Shown one piece after another: positions 23,854-33,192 of a stretch of 47,724 nt of DNA. A model generated the notes under the pieces. It searched no databases and was not told the DNA's origin. It saw nothing but the letters and a program-made list of their open reading frames with translations. Source of the DNA: Pantoea stewartii subsp. stewartii (GTDB lineage Bacteria > Pseudomonadota > Gammaproteobacteria > Enterobacterales > Enterobacteriaceae). A program made the translations under genes and the position numbers. Numbering within the stretch: the first letter of the stretch is position 1; every line of letters begins with the position of its first letter. The stretch is taken from positions 1 to 47,724 of the forward strand of contig NZ_VZPF01000035.1 in the NCBI RefSeq assembly GCF_008801695.1, read 5' to 3'.

Positions 23854-25281
23854 TTGAAAAACGATCGCGCACAACTCACGTTCCTCTTTCACGATTACGA
23901 AACCTTCGGCACCAGCCCGCAACGGGATCGTCCGGCACAGTTTGCCGGTTTGCGCACCGACAGCGAGTTCAATCCGATTGGCGAGCCAGAGGTATTCTAC
24001 TGCCGCCCACCGGATGATTACCTGCCCCAGCCTGAAGCGGTCATGATCACCGGTATTACGCCGCAATTAGCCGCCTCCCGGGGCGTGAACGAGGCCGAGT
24101 TTGCTGCCCGTATTCATGCGCTGTTTACCACCGAACAAACCTGCGTCGTGGGTTATAACAACGTGCGCTTTGACGATGAAGTGACGCGCAATATCTTTTA
24201 CCGCAACTTCTACGATCCGTACGGCTGGAGCTGGCAAAACGGTAATTCCCGCTGGGATTTGCTGGACGTGATGCGCGCCTGTTATGCGCTGCGCCCGGAA
24301 GGTATTAACTGGCCAGAGAATGATGACGGCTTTCCCAGCTTCCGGCTGGAGCATCTGACCAAAGCCAACGGCGTGGCGCACGAAAACGCCCATGATGCGA
24401 TGTCGGATGTCTATGTCACGCTGGCAATGGCGAGACTGGTGAAAGAAAAACAGCCAAAACTGTTTGAGTTTTTGTTTACGCATCGCAACAAAAACAAACT
24501 GATGACCCTGATCGACATCCCGCAGATGAAGCCGCTGGTCCATGTTTCTGGCATGTTTGGCGCGGCGCGCGGCAATACCAGCTGGGTGGTGCCGCTTGCC
24601 TGGCATCCGGACAACCGCAATGCGTTGATCGTGGTGGATTTGGCCGGGGATATTGCGCCCCTGCTGACGCTGGATGCGGACAGTTTGCGCGAGCGCCTGT
24701 ACACACCTAAAAGCGAGCTGGGCGATCAGCCTGCTGTGCCGGTGAAACTGGTGCACATCAATAAGTGTCCGGTGCTGGCACCCGCTAATACCTTGCGTCC
24801 GGAAGATGCCGGGCGGCTGGGTATTGATCGTCAGTTCTGCCTGGATAATCTGGCCACGCTGCGTCAGCATCCTGACGTACGTGAAAAACTGGTGGCTATT
24901 TTTGCTGAGGCGGAACCTTTTGCGCCGTCAGAGGATGTCGACACGCAGCTCTATGACGGTTTCTTTAGCGATGCCGACCGCGCCGGAATGAACATCATCC
25001 GCCAGACCGCGCCTGCCAATCTGCCTGCGCTCAATCTGACATTTGACAGCCCGCGGGTGGAAAAACTGCTGTTTCGTTATCGCGCCCGTAATTTCCCCGG
25101 TACGCTGGATGATGCCGAACAGCAGCGCTGGCTTCAGCATCGCCGTGAGGTTCTGAATCCAGAAAAAGTGCAGGCTTTTCTGATGGAGCTGGAATCGCTG
25201 GCCAGCCTGCACGAAGGGGACGCGGAAAAACTGTCTCAGCTTAAAGCGTTGTACCGGTACGCGCAGGAACTGGTGTCCTGA
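23854..25281 (+). CDS. sbcB: Exonuclease I (SbcB)
   Basis: 475 residues, full length. The DEDDh exonuclease domain begins TFLFHDYETFGTSPQRDRPA (Asp and Glu of motif I). It continues with VVGYNNVRFDDEVTRNIFYR (motif II) and HENAHDAMSDVYVTLAMARL (motif III His/Asp). The SH3-like and helical domains follow (LVHVSGMFGAARGNTSW, FRYRARNFPGTLDDAEQQRW). ExoI degrades single-stranded DNA 3' to 5', interacts with SSB, and helps mismatch repair and recombination. The only suitable start is TTG, because an in-frame stop lies two codons upstream. Decayed DNA directly upstream may have replaced its native promoter. Confidence 0.96.
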   Translation: MKNDRAQLTFLFHDYETFGTSPQRDRPAQFAGLRTDSEFNPIGEPEVFYCRPPDDYLPQPEAVMITGITPQLAASRGVNEAEFAARIHALFTTEQTCVVGYNNVRFDDEVTRNIFYRNFYDPYGWSWQNGNSRWDLLDVMRACYALRPEGINWPENDDGFPSFRLEHLTKANGVAHENAHDAMSDVYVTLAMARLVKEKQPKLFEFLFTHRNKNKLMTLIDIPQMKPLVHVSGMFGAARGNTSWVVPLAWHPDNRNALIVVDLAGDIAPLLTLDADSLRERLYTPKSELGDQPAVPVKLVHINKCPVLAPANTLRPEDAGRLGIDRQFCLDNLATLRQHPDVREKLVAIFAEAEPFAPSEDVDTQLYDGFFSDADRAGMNIIRQTAPANLPALNLTFDSPRVEKLLFRYRARNFPGTLDDAEQQRWLQHRREVLNPEKVQAFLMELESLASLHEGDAEKLSQLKALYRYAQELVS

Positions 25282-25292
25282 CGTCCCGGCAG

Positions 25293-25319
25293 ACCGGGAA
25301 GGCCTGTCGCCCTCCCGGT
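25293..25319. terminator. Hairpin between convergent sbcB and ygbN
   Basis: ACCGGGA and TCCCGGT arms with extra inner GGC/GCC pairing form a strong stem between the two convergent genes. Only a short T-run follows on the plus strand. Confidence 0.65.
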
Positions 25320-25326
25320 TTGTATA

Positions 25327-26682
25327 TCAGATTACCCACCACAGCGCCCAGGTCAGGGCAAAGCCGCTCAGCCCCATCAGGGTCGTCAGTACCGTCCAGG
25401 TTTTTAAACCGTCCGCCACCGACAGGCCCAGATAGCGCGTTACCACCCAGAAACCTGCATCATTCACGTGCGACAGACCCAGACCGCCGAAGCACGCCGC
25501 CAGTGTGACCAGTACACGGTGCATATCATCTATGCCAGTCACGGCCTGGGTCAGTAATCCGCTGGTCGTGAGGATCGCCACGGTTGCCGAGCCCTGAGAG
25601 GCGCGTAGCGCCAGTGACAGAATAAACGCGGCAGGAATCAGGGGCAAATGCAGCGTTTCCAGCGCCCGCGCCAGCGCGTTGCCGACACCGGACTCCACCA
25701 GTACCTTACCAAACGCCCCGCCCGCGCCCGCCACCAGAATCACGTTGGCCGATCCCGGAATGGCGCGACCGGTCAGGTCCTCAAGCTTGTCCTTGCTCCA
25801 GCCACGACGCAGGCCCAGTAGCCAGGCGGCCAGTCCTAGGGCGATCAGCAGCGCAATCGGCGGGGTGCCAATAACCGTCATCACCTTGCGCAGCAGGCTG
25901 TCTTCCGTCAGCAGCGAGTGCGACAGCGTGCCTGCCACGATCAGCACAATCGGGACGACGATCAAACCGCTGATGGTCAGCGCGCCCGGCGGTGCGGGTT
26001 CATTTTTCTTCTGTACCCCTTCCGGCTTCGCCATCTGCAACTGTTCCAGTACCTCAACCGACAGGTGGTACTGCCGACGGTTCATTGCCTTTGCCACGTA
26101 ATAGCCGAGGATACCGACCGGCACCGAGACCAGAATTCCCAGCATCATCAGCCAGCCCATATCAGTATGCAAAATGGCCGCGGCGGCGGCGGCGCCAGGG
26201 TGCGTCGGCAGCGCCACATGCACAGTCAGCATGACGCCCGCCATCGGTAAGCCAAACTTCAGCGGGGACACCCGCGCCACTTTGGTAAAGCCGTAGATCA
26301 GCGGAATGACAATGATAAAGCCCACTTCAAAAAATACCGGGATGCCTAAAATAAAGGCAGCCATCGTCAGGGCGGCAACGGTACGTTTCAGACCCAGCGT
26401 TTTGCTGAAACGCTGGGCCAGCGACTCTGCGCCGCCAGAGGCTTCGATAATGGCCCCCAGCATCGCCCCCAGCACGATAATGATAGTGATATGCCCCAGC
26501 AGTCCGCCCATCCCGCTGATAATGGTTTCCATGATTTTTTCAGCCGGAATACCGGTCGCGATGGCCACCAGCAGACTGACAATTAACAGGGCAACAAAGG
26601 GATGGACTTTGGCTTTAATGACCAGCAACAGCAATATCACAATGCTGGCGGTCGCAATGGCTAACAGCAACGCAGTCGTCAT
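25327..26682 (-). CDS. ygbN: GntP-family sugar-acid/H+ symporter (YgbN-like)
   Basis: A 451-residue polytopic membrane protein with 12 or more hydrophobic segments. It has GntP family features such as GGLLGHITIIIVLGAMLGAI, GIPVFFEVGFIIVIPLIYG and ALPTHPGAAAAAAILH. In E. coli the ygb cluster ends with ygbN in the same order, so the cargo is most likely a four-carbon sugar acid such as threonate or erythronate. It is the last gene of the leftward otn-type operon, separated from otnI by 128 bases containing a hairpin. Confidence 0.88.
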   Translation of the reverse strand: MTTALLLAIATASIVILLLLVIKAKVHPFVALLIVSLLVAIATGIPAEKIMETIISGMGGLLGHITIIIVLGAMLGAIIEASGGAESLAQRFSKTLGLKRTVAALTMAAFILGIPVFFEVGFIIVIPLIYGFTKVARVSPLKFGLPMAGVMLTVHVALPTHPGAAAAAAILHTDMGWLMMLGILVSVPVGILGYYVAKAMNRRQYHLSVEVLEQLQMAKPEGVQKKNEPAPPGALTISGLIVVPIVLIVAGTLSHSLLTEDSLLRKVMTVIGTPPIALLIALGLAAWLLGLRRGWSKDKLEDLTGRAIPGSANVILVAGAGGAFGKVLVESGVGNALARALETLHLPLIPAAFILSLALRASQGSATVAILTTSGLLTQAVTGIDDMHRVLVTLAACFGGLGLSHVNDAGFWVVTRYLGLSVADGLKTWTVLTTLMGLSGFALTWALWWVI

Positions 26683-26770
26683 AGTAAACCTCTGGAATAG
26701 TTATCTTTTTTCGCGTTTTTTCGTTAAAGCTCAACCTGGTGCCGCTCCGTTTCAGAGACGAGCAGAATGG

Positions 26771-26792
26771 CACCGGTACCGCAGCACCGGTG
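26771..26792. other. Hairpin between otnI and transporter
   Basis: CACCGGT and ACCGGTG arms separated by eight bases. On the operon (minus) strand no T-run follows, so it more likely separates or stabilises the otnI and transporter messages. On the plus strand T's follow the stem. Confidence 0.4.
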
Positions 26793-26810
26793 TGATTTTT
26801 TCACGTTAAC

Positions 26811-27596
26811 TCAGCGGTTTTTCATCCAGGGCGCCAGCCAGCTCAGCCCCTCTACGGTGTCGCCGCGCGGGAAATATTCGCAGCCGACCCAACCGTCGTA
26901 GCCCACCTCATCTAACAGGCTGAACAGCCAGGGGTAGTTGATCTCGCCCTCGTCAGGTTCATGCCGACTGGGCGCGGCGGCGATTTGCACATGGCGATAA
27001 CGTCCGGCGTAATGGCGAATCAGGTGGCTGAGATTGCCGTCCACAATCTGGGCATGAAACAGATCCAGTTGGGTGAATACGTTGGGCCGGTCGATAAGGT
27101 CGGTCATCTCCAGCGTCTGATACTGGCTGGCATAGAGATAGTGCGGTTTGGTCGTGGGATTAAGGGCTTCGATCAACAAGCGGATGTTATACGGGGCAAA
27201 TCGTTCTGCCGCGTAGCGCATGTTGCGGATGAATGTCTCGACATAGCGCTGGCGATCGGCACCCGGCGGCACCGTTGCGGCCATGATATGCACCTGTGGG
27301 CAATCCAGCGCCCGTGCATATGCCAGCGCCCGGTCTATATCTGCGCGCGCGTCGGCTTCCCGTCCGGGAATAGCCGAAACGCCCCATTCCCCCGCGTCAA
27401 CGTTGCCCGGTGCGGTGTTAAACAGCACCAGTTTAAGCCCGTTATCCGCCAGCAGCGCTTTCAGTTGCTCAGCCGGATATTCGTAGGGAAACAGAAACTC
27501 GACCGCGCTGAAGCCCGCCTGTGCCGCCGCGGCAAAGCGTTGCAGAAAAGGCATTTCGTTGAACTGGGTAGATAAGTTAGCTGCAAACTTTGGCAT
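26811..27596 (-). CDS. otnI: 2-oxo-tetronate isomerase OtnI
   Basis: A 261-residue TIM-barrel protein of the hydroxypyruvate isomerase family: [68 protein letters not shown], and [13 protein letters not shown] carry the metal-binding Glu, Asp, His and Glu positions. OtnI interconverts 2-oxo- and 3-oxo-tetronate in four-carbon acid sugar breakdown. It overlaps the otnC stop as TAATG. Confidence 0.9.
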   Translation of the reverse strand: MPKFAANLSTQFNEMPFLQRFAAAAQAGFSAVEFLFPYEYPAEQLKALLADNGLKLVLFNTAPGNVDAGEWGVSAIPGREADARADIDRALAYARALDCPQVHIMAATVPPGADRQRYVETFIRNMRYAAERFAPYNIRLLIEALNPTTKPHYLYASQYQTLEMTDLIDRPNVFTQLDLFHAQIVDGNLSHLIRHYAGRYRHVQIAAAPSRHEPDEGEINYPWLFSLLDEVGYDGWVGCEYFPRGDTVEGLSWLAPWMKNR

Positions 27597-28222
27597 TACC
27601 GGCTCCTGAGTTCAGCGACGTCGTCGGCGGTTAAATAACGAATGGCGCGATCGCCCAGGGTAAACATCAGACGCGCCGTTTCTTCCAGCTCCTCGGTATT
27701 ATCCGCCGCTTCGCGCAAGGTTTTGCCGACCACCACCGGACCATGGTTTGCCAGCAGGAAGGCGCGGTAACGCGGGGCAAGCAGCGCCAGATCCTCCGCC
27801 AGCCGCGCATCACCCGGTTTATAATAAGGCACCACCGGTACATCGCCTACCCGCATCACCACATAGGGCGTGAACGGGCGGATGCAGTTCTGGCTGTCCA
27901 GATGTTGCAGGCAGGAAAGCGCGGTCAGGTAGTGACTGTGCAGGTGAACCACCGCCCGACAGTCCGGATTATTCAGGTAGAGCGCCCGGTGAAAGGCGAT
28001 CTCTTTCGACGGTTTATCCCCGGCTATCCACTCCCCCTGTAACGTCACGTTAGACAGACGCTCCGCATCCAGTTCGCCCAGGCAGGACCCCGTGGGCGTT
28101 GCCAGTAAGGTGCCGTCGTCCAGCAGCAGCGACAGATTACCGGCCGAGCCGGTGGCGTAACCACGCTGGAAGAACGAGGCACCCAGTCTGACCATCTCTT
28201 CGCGGGCCTGTTGTTCAGTCAT
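27596..28222 (-). CDS. otnC: 3-oxo-tetronate 4-phosphate decarboxylase OtnC (class II aldolase fold)
   Basis: A 208-residue class II aldolase/adducin-type protein: [49 protein letters not shown] (zinc His-x-His) and [20 protein letters not shown]. OtnC decarboxylates 3-oxo-tetronate 4-phosphate to dihydroxyacetone phosphate. The ATG at 28222 lies within the last codons of otnK (8-base overlap), favouring it over the longer frame from 28267. It is part of the ltnD-otnK-otnC-otnI operon. Confidence 0.9.
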   Translation of the reverse strand: MTEQQAREEMVRLGASFFQRGYATGSAGNLSLLLDDGTLLATPTGSCLGELDAERLSNVTLQGEWIAGDKPSKEIAFHRALYLNNPDCRAVVHLHSHYLTALSCLQHLDSQNCIRPFTPYVVMRVGDVPVVPYYKPGDARLAEDLALLAPRYRAFLLANHGPVVVGKTLREAADNTEELEETARLMFTLGDRAIRYLTADDVAELRSR

Positions 28223-29477
28223 GTGAAAACTCCGTTTGTGCGCGGCGGAAGAACTGCTCATCGCCAAAATTGCCAGACTTCAGCGCCAGTGACAGCGGCT
28301 GCTGGATATCTCTGACCCAGGGCACACCGGGCGAAATCACCGGACCAATATGGAAGGCGGTCACGCCCAGGCTTTGGGCGACCACGCCCGAAGTTTCGCC
28401 GCCCGCCACGATAAAACGCTGCCAGCCGCGGGATTGCAGATCTCTCGCCACCTGAGCAAACAGTTGCTCTACCGCCTCACTGCTGCGCTGTGCACCGAAA
28501 TGCCGCTGGATCGACTGCAGCTGTTGCGCATCCGCAGTGGCAAAGAGCATCGGGGCCAGCGGCCCGTCGGCATGCTCAACGACCCAGTCGCACAGCGCCC
28601 CGGCGTACTGTTCATCGTTGAGGCAGCGCTCAACGTGAATTTCCCGGGCGGGAGCCTGCTGGCGATACGCGTTGACCTGGCGGTTGGTCATTGGTGAACA
28701 GGAACCCGAAAGCACCACGGCCCGCTGCCCCTGCGGGTAGCCCGCGCGCTGCGCCTGCCCATCGTCGCAGCCAGATGTTGACCACTGGCGCGCCAGGCCA
28801 ATTGCCAGCCCGGAGCCCCCCGTGACCAGCCGCATCGACGTCAGCGCTTCACCCTGATTCAGCAGATGCTGCTCAGTAAGCGTGTCGATTACGGCATAGT
28901 TCACGCCCTGAGCACGCAGATGTTCAAGTTGCTCTGTTATCGCGCCTGCGCCCTGGTCGACCGTGGCTAACGGAATAAGCCCGGCTTTTCCCGTGCTCTG
29001 ACACGCCATCAGCCTTAGCAGGTTACTGTCGGTCATCGGCGTGACAGGATGATGGCGCATGCCGGACTCCGACAGCAGGTGTTCCCCCACAAACAGGTAG
29101 CCCTGATAAACGGTACGTCCGTTGACCGGCAATGCCGGGCAGATCACCGTCAGCGTCTCATTCAGCGCGGCCATGAGCGCATCCGTCACCGGACCGATGT
29201 TACCCGCAGCGGTGCTGTCGAACGTGGAACAGTACTTGAAATAAAAGCGTTCACAGCCTCGCGCCTGCAGCCAGCGCAGCGCCGCAAGCGACTGACTGAC
29301 GGCCAGCGCAGGCGCACAGGATCGCGATTTCAGGCTGACCACAATGGCCTGGGCATCCGGGACCGTTGTCTGTTCTGGGATGCCGTTAAACTGAATGGTA
29401 GAAAGCCCGTTCTGCACCAGAAAGCTGGCAATGTCGGTTGCGCCGGTAAAATCGTCGGCAATCACCCCTAAGCGCAT
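28215..29477 (-). CDS. otnK: 3-oxo-tetronate kinase OtnK
   Basis: A 420-residue four-carbon acid sugar kinase (formerly DUF1537). The N-terminal substrate domain has LGVIADDFTGATDIASFLV and FYFKYCSTFDSTAAGNIGPV. The C-terminal nucleotide domain has VVLSGSCSPMTNRQVNAYR and FIVAGGETSGVVAQSLGV. It phosphorylates 3-oxo-tetronate using ATP. The ATG overlaps the ltnD stop as TGATG, with AGGAGG eight bases before it. GTG at 29480 is a less likely start. Confidence 0.9.
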   Translation of the reverse strand: MRLGVIADDFTGATDIASFLVQNGLSTIQFNGIPEQTTVPDAQAIVVSLKSRSCAPALAVSQSLAALRWLQARGCERFYFKYCSTFDSTAAGNIGPVTDALMAALNETLTVICPALPVNGRTVYQGYLFVGEHLLSESGMRHHPVTPMTDSNLLRLMACQSTGKAGLIPLATVDQGAGAITEQLEHLRAQGVNYAVIDTLTEQHLLNQGEALTSMRLVTGGSGLAIGLARQWSTSGCDDGQAQRAGYPQGQRAVVLSGSCSPMTNRQVNAYRQQAPAREIHVERCLNDEQYAGALCDWVVEHADGPLAPMLFATADAQQLQSIQRHFGAQRSSEAVEQLFAQVARDLQSRGWQRFIVAGGETSGVVAQSLGVTAFHIGPVISPGVPWVRDIQQPLSLALKSGNFGDEQFFRRAQTEFSHD

Positions 29478-30382
29478 CACATCGCCTCCTCGCGCTGGGG
29501 CAGCGTAATGCCGCTGAAGATTTTAATCACCGCACTGTCATCCTCGCGGCCAAAACCGGCATTGCTGGCCTCAGTGAACATATTCAGCGCGGTAAAGGCC
29601 AACGGTAGCGGGAAATGCAGGGCTTTCGCCGTATCGGCGACCAGATTCAGGTCTTTGACAAAGATGTCCATTGCGGATTTCGGTCGATAGTCGCCGTCGA
29701 CGACATGGCGCATACGGTTTTCAAACATCCATGAGTTGCCCGCTGCGTTAGTGACCACCTCATACATCGTATCGAGCGGAATCCCGGCGCGGGCGGCCAG
29801 CGCCATGGCTTCGGCCCCGGCGGCAATGTGCACGCCCGCCAGCAGCTGATGAATGATTTTGACTGTCGATCCCTGACCGATTTCCGTGCCGACGCGGTAA
29901 ACCTTTGCGGCGACCGCATCCAGTACCGGTTGCAAAGCCGCAAAGGCCGCATCGCTCCCGGATGCCATCACGGTCATCTCGCCACTGGCGGCTTTGGCGG
30001 CCCCGCCGGACACTGGCGCATCCAGCATCAGCAACTGACAGTCCGCCAGTCTGGCGGCGATCTGCTGCGCATCCTGCGCGGACAAGGTGGAGGATACCAT
30101 CACCGCCGTGCCCGGCTTCAGCCTGGCCGCCAGCCCCTGCTCGCCAAACAGAATCGCATTAACCTGCCGGGCATTCACGACCAGCAACAGGACAGCATCC
30201 AGGTGTTCGGCAAAGGCATGAGCCGACGACTGCGCGTCACGCGCGCCTGCCTGGCGCAGCGTTTCGCAGGCCTGCGGATTCAGATCAACGCCCCATGTCG
30301 CCAGCCCAGCCCGGATGCAGGACTGCGCCGCGCCCATTCCCATTGAGCCTAAACCTATGACACAGATGTTTGAAGCGGGCAT
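29477..30382 (-). CDS. ltnD: L-threonate 2-dehydrogenase LtnD (YgbJ)
   Basis: A 301-residue beta-hydroxyacid dehydrogenase. It begins ICVIGLGSMGMGAAQSCIRA (GxGxxG), has LDAPVSGGAAKAASGEMTVM (substrate-binding DAPVSGG), and the catalytic Lys in TVKIIHQLLAGVHIAAGAEA. It oxidises L-threonate or a related aldonate with NAD+, the first step of the cluster. It is the first gene of the leftward operon, divergent from the DeoR regulator. Confidence 0.9.
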   Translation of the reverse strand: MPASNICVIGLGSMGMGAAQSCIRAGLATWGVDLNPQACETLRQAGARDAQSSAHAFAEHLDAVLLLVVNARQVNAILFGEQGLAARLKPGTAVMVSSTLSAQDAQQIAARLADCQLLMLDAPVSGGAAKAASGEMTVMASGSDAAFAALQPVLDAVAAKVYRVGTEIGQGSTVKIIHQLLAGVHIAAGAEAMALAARAGIPLDTMYEVVTNAAGNSWMFENRMRHVVDGDYRPKSAMDIFVKDLNLVADTAKALHFPLPLAFTALNMFTEASNAGFGREDDSAVIKIFSGITLPQREEAM

Positions 30383-30423
30383 CGGTGGCCTCCCTTGTTA
30401 AATTAAGTGAATTTTTGGTCTCT

Positions 30424-30539
30424 GCTGGTAATAGTGGCAGGAAAGTGCAGGTAAAAACGTGCCGTATTTCACATAAATTAACTTCATAAGGCCGCAGTTG
30501 AACATTTATTCACATCAGCCACGTAACTGTTATTACCAG
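30424..30539. promoter_or_regulatory. Candidate operator pair between ltnD and ygbI
   Basis: CTGGTAATA at 30424-30432 and its inverse TATTACCAG at 30531-30539 lie in the divergent control region. Paired inverted sites around 100 bp apart could bind the DeoR-type repressor with looping. This is pattern only. TTCACAT and TGTGAA words nearby could also be weak CRP half-sites. Confidence 0.4.
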
Positions 30540-30646
30540 GTATCGCGGTCAAATCGCCACCAGCAAAGGGGATCTGGTGCAAAATTTCCGTGCGTCTTTG
30601 TGAAGGCATCCCCTACAATGTGAAAAAATGATAAACCGAGGTGTAT

Positions 30647-31414
30647 ATGATCCCCGTTGAGCGTCATCAACAGATTCTGGCACTAGTGGCCGAGCGCGGC
30701 GTAATGAGCATCGCCGAACTGACCGAGCGTTTTGGCGTGTCACACATGACGATTCGTCGGGACGTGCAGAAGCTGGAGGAACAGGGCGCGGTGCTGTCGG
30801 TTTCCGGTGGCGTGCGCTCCGCTAACCGCCTGGCGAGCGAACCCTCGCACCTGACCAAGACCGCGCTGTGTAATGAAGAAAAAAACGCTATCGGCAAATT
30901 GGCCGCTCAGCTGATTCCGCCTGACAGCTGTATTTATCTGGATGCCGGTACGACCACACTGGCGCTGGCGCGGGAAATTGCCGACAGGGAGGACCTGTTA
31001 GTGGTCACCAATGATTTTATGGTGACCAATTTGCTGATGGAGGCGAGCCGCTGCCGGGTGATTCATACCGGTGGCACCGTATGTCGGGATAACCGTTCCT
31101 GCATTGGCGATGCAGCCGCACGCCACCTGCGGCAACTGGCAATTGACATTGCCTTTGTCTCCACTTCCAGTTGGGGATTGCGCGGTTTGTTTACGCCGGA
31201 TGAAGACAAGGTAGCGGTTAAACAGGCCGTGTGTGACGTCAGCAGCAAACGCGTGCTGCTCAGCGACAGCTCGAAATACGATAAAATCGCGACGTGGCTG
31301 GCCTTACCGCTGGAAAAGTTTGATGTGATTGTGACAGATGATCAGTTAAATGCCGCAGGGCGGAACGCGTTACAGGCAGGAAGCTGGGAACTGATGCTGG
31401 CAAGTAAAAGCTGA
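30647..31414 (+). CDS. ygbI: DeoR-family regulator YgbI
   Basis: A 255-residue regulator. The N-terminal HTH is MSIAELTERFGVSHMTIRRD, with the DeoR signature RRDVQKLEEQGAVLSVSGGV. The C-terminal sugar-phosphate sensor domain has IYLDAGTTTLALAREI and SSKYDKIATWLALPLEKFDV. It probably represses the divergent ltnD-otnK-otnC-otnI-ygbN operon until a sugar-acid phosphate binds. ATG at 30647 is preceded by GAGG; a GTG two codons earlier overlaps the ribosome site. Confidence 0.9.
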   Translation: MIPVERHQQILALVAERGVMSIAELTERFGVSHMTIRRDVQKLEEQGAVLSVSGGVRSANRLASEPSHLTKTALCNEEKNAIGKLAAQLIPPDSCIYLDAGTTTLALAREIADREDLLVVTNDFMVTNLLMEASRCRVIHTGGTVCRDNRSCIGDAAARHLRQLAIDIAFVSTSSWGLRGLFTPDEDKVAVKQAVCDVSSKRVLLSDSSKYDKIATWLALPLEKFDVIVTDDQLNAAGRNALQAGSWELMLASKS

Positions 31415-31422
31415 CAGAAAAC

Positions 31423-31449
31423 GGCCCTGCTCTGTGAATGAGCAGGGCC
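31423..31449. terminator. Bidirectional terminator between ygbI and plaP
   Basis: GGCCCTGCTC and GAGCAGGGCC form a perfect 10-bp stem with a seven-base loop between convergent genes. On the minus strand GTTTTC follows. Confidence 0.85.
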
Positions 31450-31473
31450 AGGGGATTACACTTCTTCGCTAAA

Positions 31474-32814
31474 CTATGGAACGGGATTGCGGAAGCTGCG
31501 CGTCACAAAGGCCAGGTAAACAATACCAATCGCGGCCCAGATCAGTCCCAGCACCATAGAACTTTGCTCCAGGTTAACCCACAGTGCACCCACGGTCAGG
31601 GCACCCATCATCGGCAGAACCAGATACTGGACGTGATCTTTCAGGGTTTTATTCCGTTTTTCACGTACCCAGTACTGCGCAATCACTGACAGGTTAACGA
31701 AGGTAAACGCAACCAGCGCACCAAAGTTAATCAGCGCAGTCGCGGTGACCAAATCGAAGTTGATCGCCATCAACGCCACGGCACCCACCAGAATCACGTT
31801 CAGGGACGGCGTGCGCCATTTTGGATGGATATAGCCGAAGAAACGCTCCGGGAACACACCATCACGGCCCATCACGTACATCAGACGTGAAACGCCTGCG
31901 TGCGCTGCCATACCGGACGCCAGTACCGTGACCACAGAGAAGATCAGGATACCGATCTGCAACGCTTTACCGGCCACATACAGCATGATTTCAGGTTGCG
32001 ACGAATCCGGCTCTTTAAAGCGCGAGATGTCCGGGAAATACAGTTGCAGGAAGTACGACGCGACAATAAACATCAGGCCACCAATCAGCGCGGTCAGGAA
32101 AATCGCACGCGGAATGGTACGTTCTGCATCTTTCGTTTCTTCTGACAGCGAACTGATGCCGTCAAAACCGAGGAATGAGAAACACAGAATCGTCGCACCG
32201 GTGATCATCGGCACCACATGGGCGTTTTCAGACCAGAACGGTTTACTGCTTACCACTGTTCCCGCACCTTCGCCGTGCGCCACGCCGTAAATCACCATCG
32301 CGGTGATACCGACCATGACCACCACCTGAAGGATGACAATCACGCTGTTGAAGTTAGCGACCGTTTTGATGCCCTTAAGGTTGGAGAGCGTCATAAAGCC
32401 CACCAGCAGCACCACGAAAATCCACGACGGGATCCCTGGCACCAGGGTTTCAAAATAGTTTTTAGCCAACAGAATGTTGATCATCGGCATGAACAGATAG
32501 TCCAGCAGCGATGACCAGCCCACCATAAAGCCGACGTGCGGACTGATGGCCTTCTGAGCATAGGTATAAGCGGAGCCCGCAGATGGGAAGCGGCGTACCA
32601 GCTTACCGTAACTCACGGCGGTAAACAGAATCGCAATCAGGGCGAAAGCATAAGCGGTGGCAACGTGACCGTCCGTCAGGCCCGATACGATACCAAAGGT
32701 ATCAAACAGGGTCATCGGCTGCATGTAGGCTAAGCCCATCATGACAACAGGAAGTAACGTCAGCGTTTTTTTCAGTTGGGCACGTTGTAGTGCGGCAGAG
32801 GTATTAAGCGACAT
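31474..32814 (-). CDS. plaP: Low-affinity putrescine importer PlaP
   Basis: A 446-residue APC-superfamily permease with about 12 membrane helices, strongly like E. coli Pla[61 protein letters not shown], and [20 protein letters not shown]. It imports putrescine using the proton gradient. A strong AAGGAGG ribosome site lies at the start, which overlaps the end of a short upstream ORF. It sits where puuP would be in a puu cluster but its sequence is closer to PlaP. Confidence 0.92.
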   Translation of the reverse strand: MSLNTSAALQRAQLKKTLTLLPVVMMGLAYMQPMTLFDTFGIVSGLTDGHVATAYAFALIAILFTAVSYGKLVRRFPSAGSAYTYAQKAISPHVGFMVGWSSLLDYLFMPMINILLAKNYFETLVPGIPSWIFVVLLVGFMTLSNLKGIKTVANFNSVIVILQVVVMVGITAMVIYGVAHGEGAGTVVSSKPFWSENAHVVPMITGATILCFSFLGFDGISSLSEETKDAERTIPRAIFLTALIGGLMFIVASYFLQLYFPDISRFKEPDSSQPEIMLYVAGKALQIGILIFSVVTVLASGMAAHAGVSRLMYVMGRDGVFPERFFGYIHPKWRTPSLNVILVGAVALMAINFDLVTATALINFGALVAFTFVNLSVIAQYWVREKRNKTLKDHVQYLVLPMMGALTVGALWVNLEQSSMVLGLIWAAIGIVYLAFVTRSFRNPVP

Positions 32815-32968
32815 GCTTCAGTCCTCCTTGCGCAGCAACCTGGCTGGGTTGATTCACAAGGAAACTGCGCATTAAGCGACAGGGAGTAAGGCTGGCGGCC
32901 AGCGCGGCGCCGTAGTCATCACGGAAACGTGTACCAGCCTGGGCTGGCAGAGTGTTAAACATCCCCAT
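32804..32968 (-). CDS. Upstream ORF overlapping plaP, positional equivalent of yoeI
   Basis: A 54-codon ORF with a good ribosome site (GAGGA, seven bases before ATG). It begins [12 protein letters not shown] and ends GLKHVA, overlapping the plaP start by 11 bases. E. coli has a small protein gene, yoeI, in the same place, also ending in HVA because its last codons overlap plaP. The sequence here is longer and different, so homology is positional. It may couple translation or sense polyamine level for plaP expression. An ATG at 32962 is an alternative. Confidence 0.55.
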   Translation of the reverse strand: MGMFNTLPAQAGTRFRDDYGAALAASLTPCRLMRSFLVNQPSQVAAQGGLKHVA

Positions 32969-33075
32969 CTTTACATCCTCAATCTCACGCGGCTGCGTGT
33001 TTTCAGTGTTTATCTATCCGGGTGCGTGCCCGGCCTCGTTGGTGTCAGCTAAATGCTACGCGTTAAAAACAATAT

Positions 33076-33109
33076 GCAAAAAAATAACCGGCGCGGTGAG
33101 CGTCGGTTA
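33076..33109 (-). terminator. Intrinsic terminator after puuA
   Basis: On the minus strand AACCGACGC pairs with GCGCCGGTT, followed by seven T. It separates puuA from the yoeI-like ORF and plaP, so plaP needs its own promoter. Confidence 0.88.
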
Positions 33110-33192
33110 TGTTCTGAATTTGCAGGGGGCGTATTTTGCCCTAACCCAACGCATTATTTCAAGACGTTGTCGCATAGAATGCAAAATTCTAA

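Noticed and set aside
31474..32814. Permease as PuuP
   Set aside because: Its position suggests PuuP, but the helix sequences (for example [14 protein letters not shown] and [13 protein letters not shown]) follow PlaP, and the yoeI-like overlap supports that.
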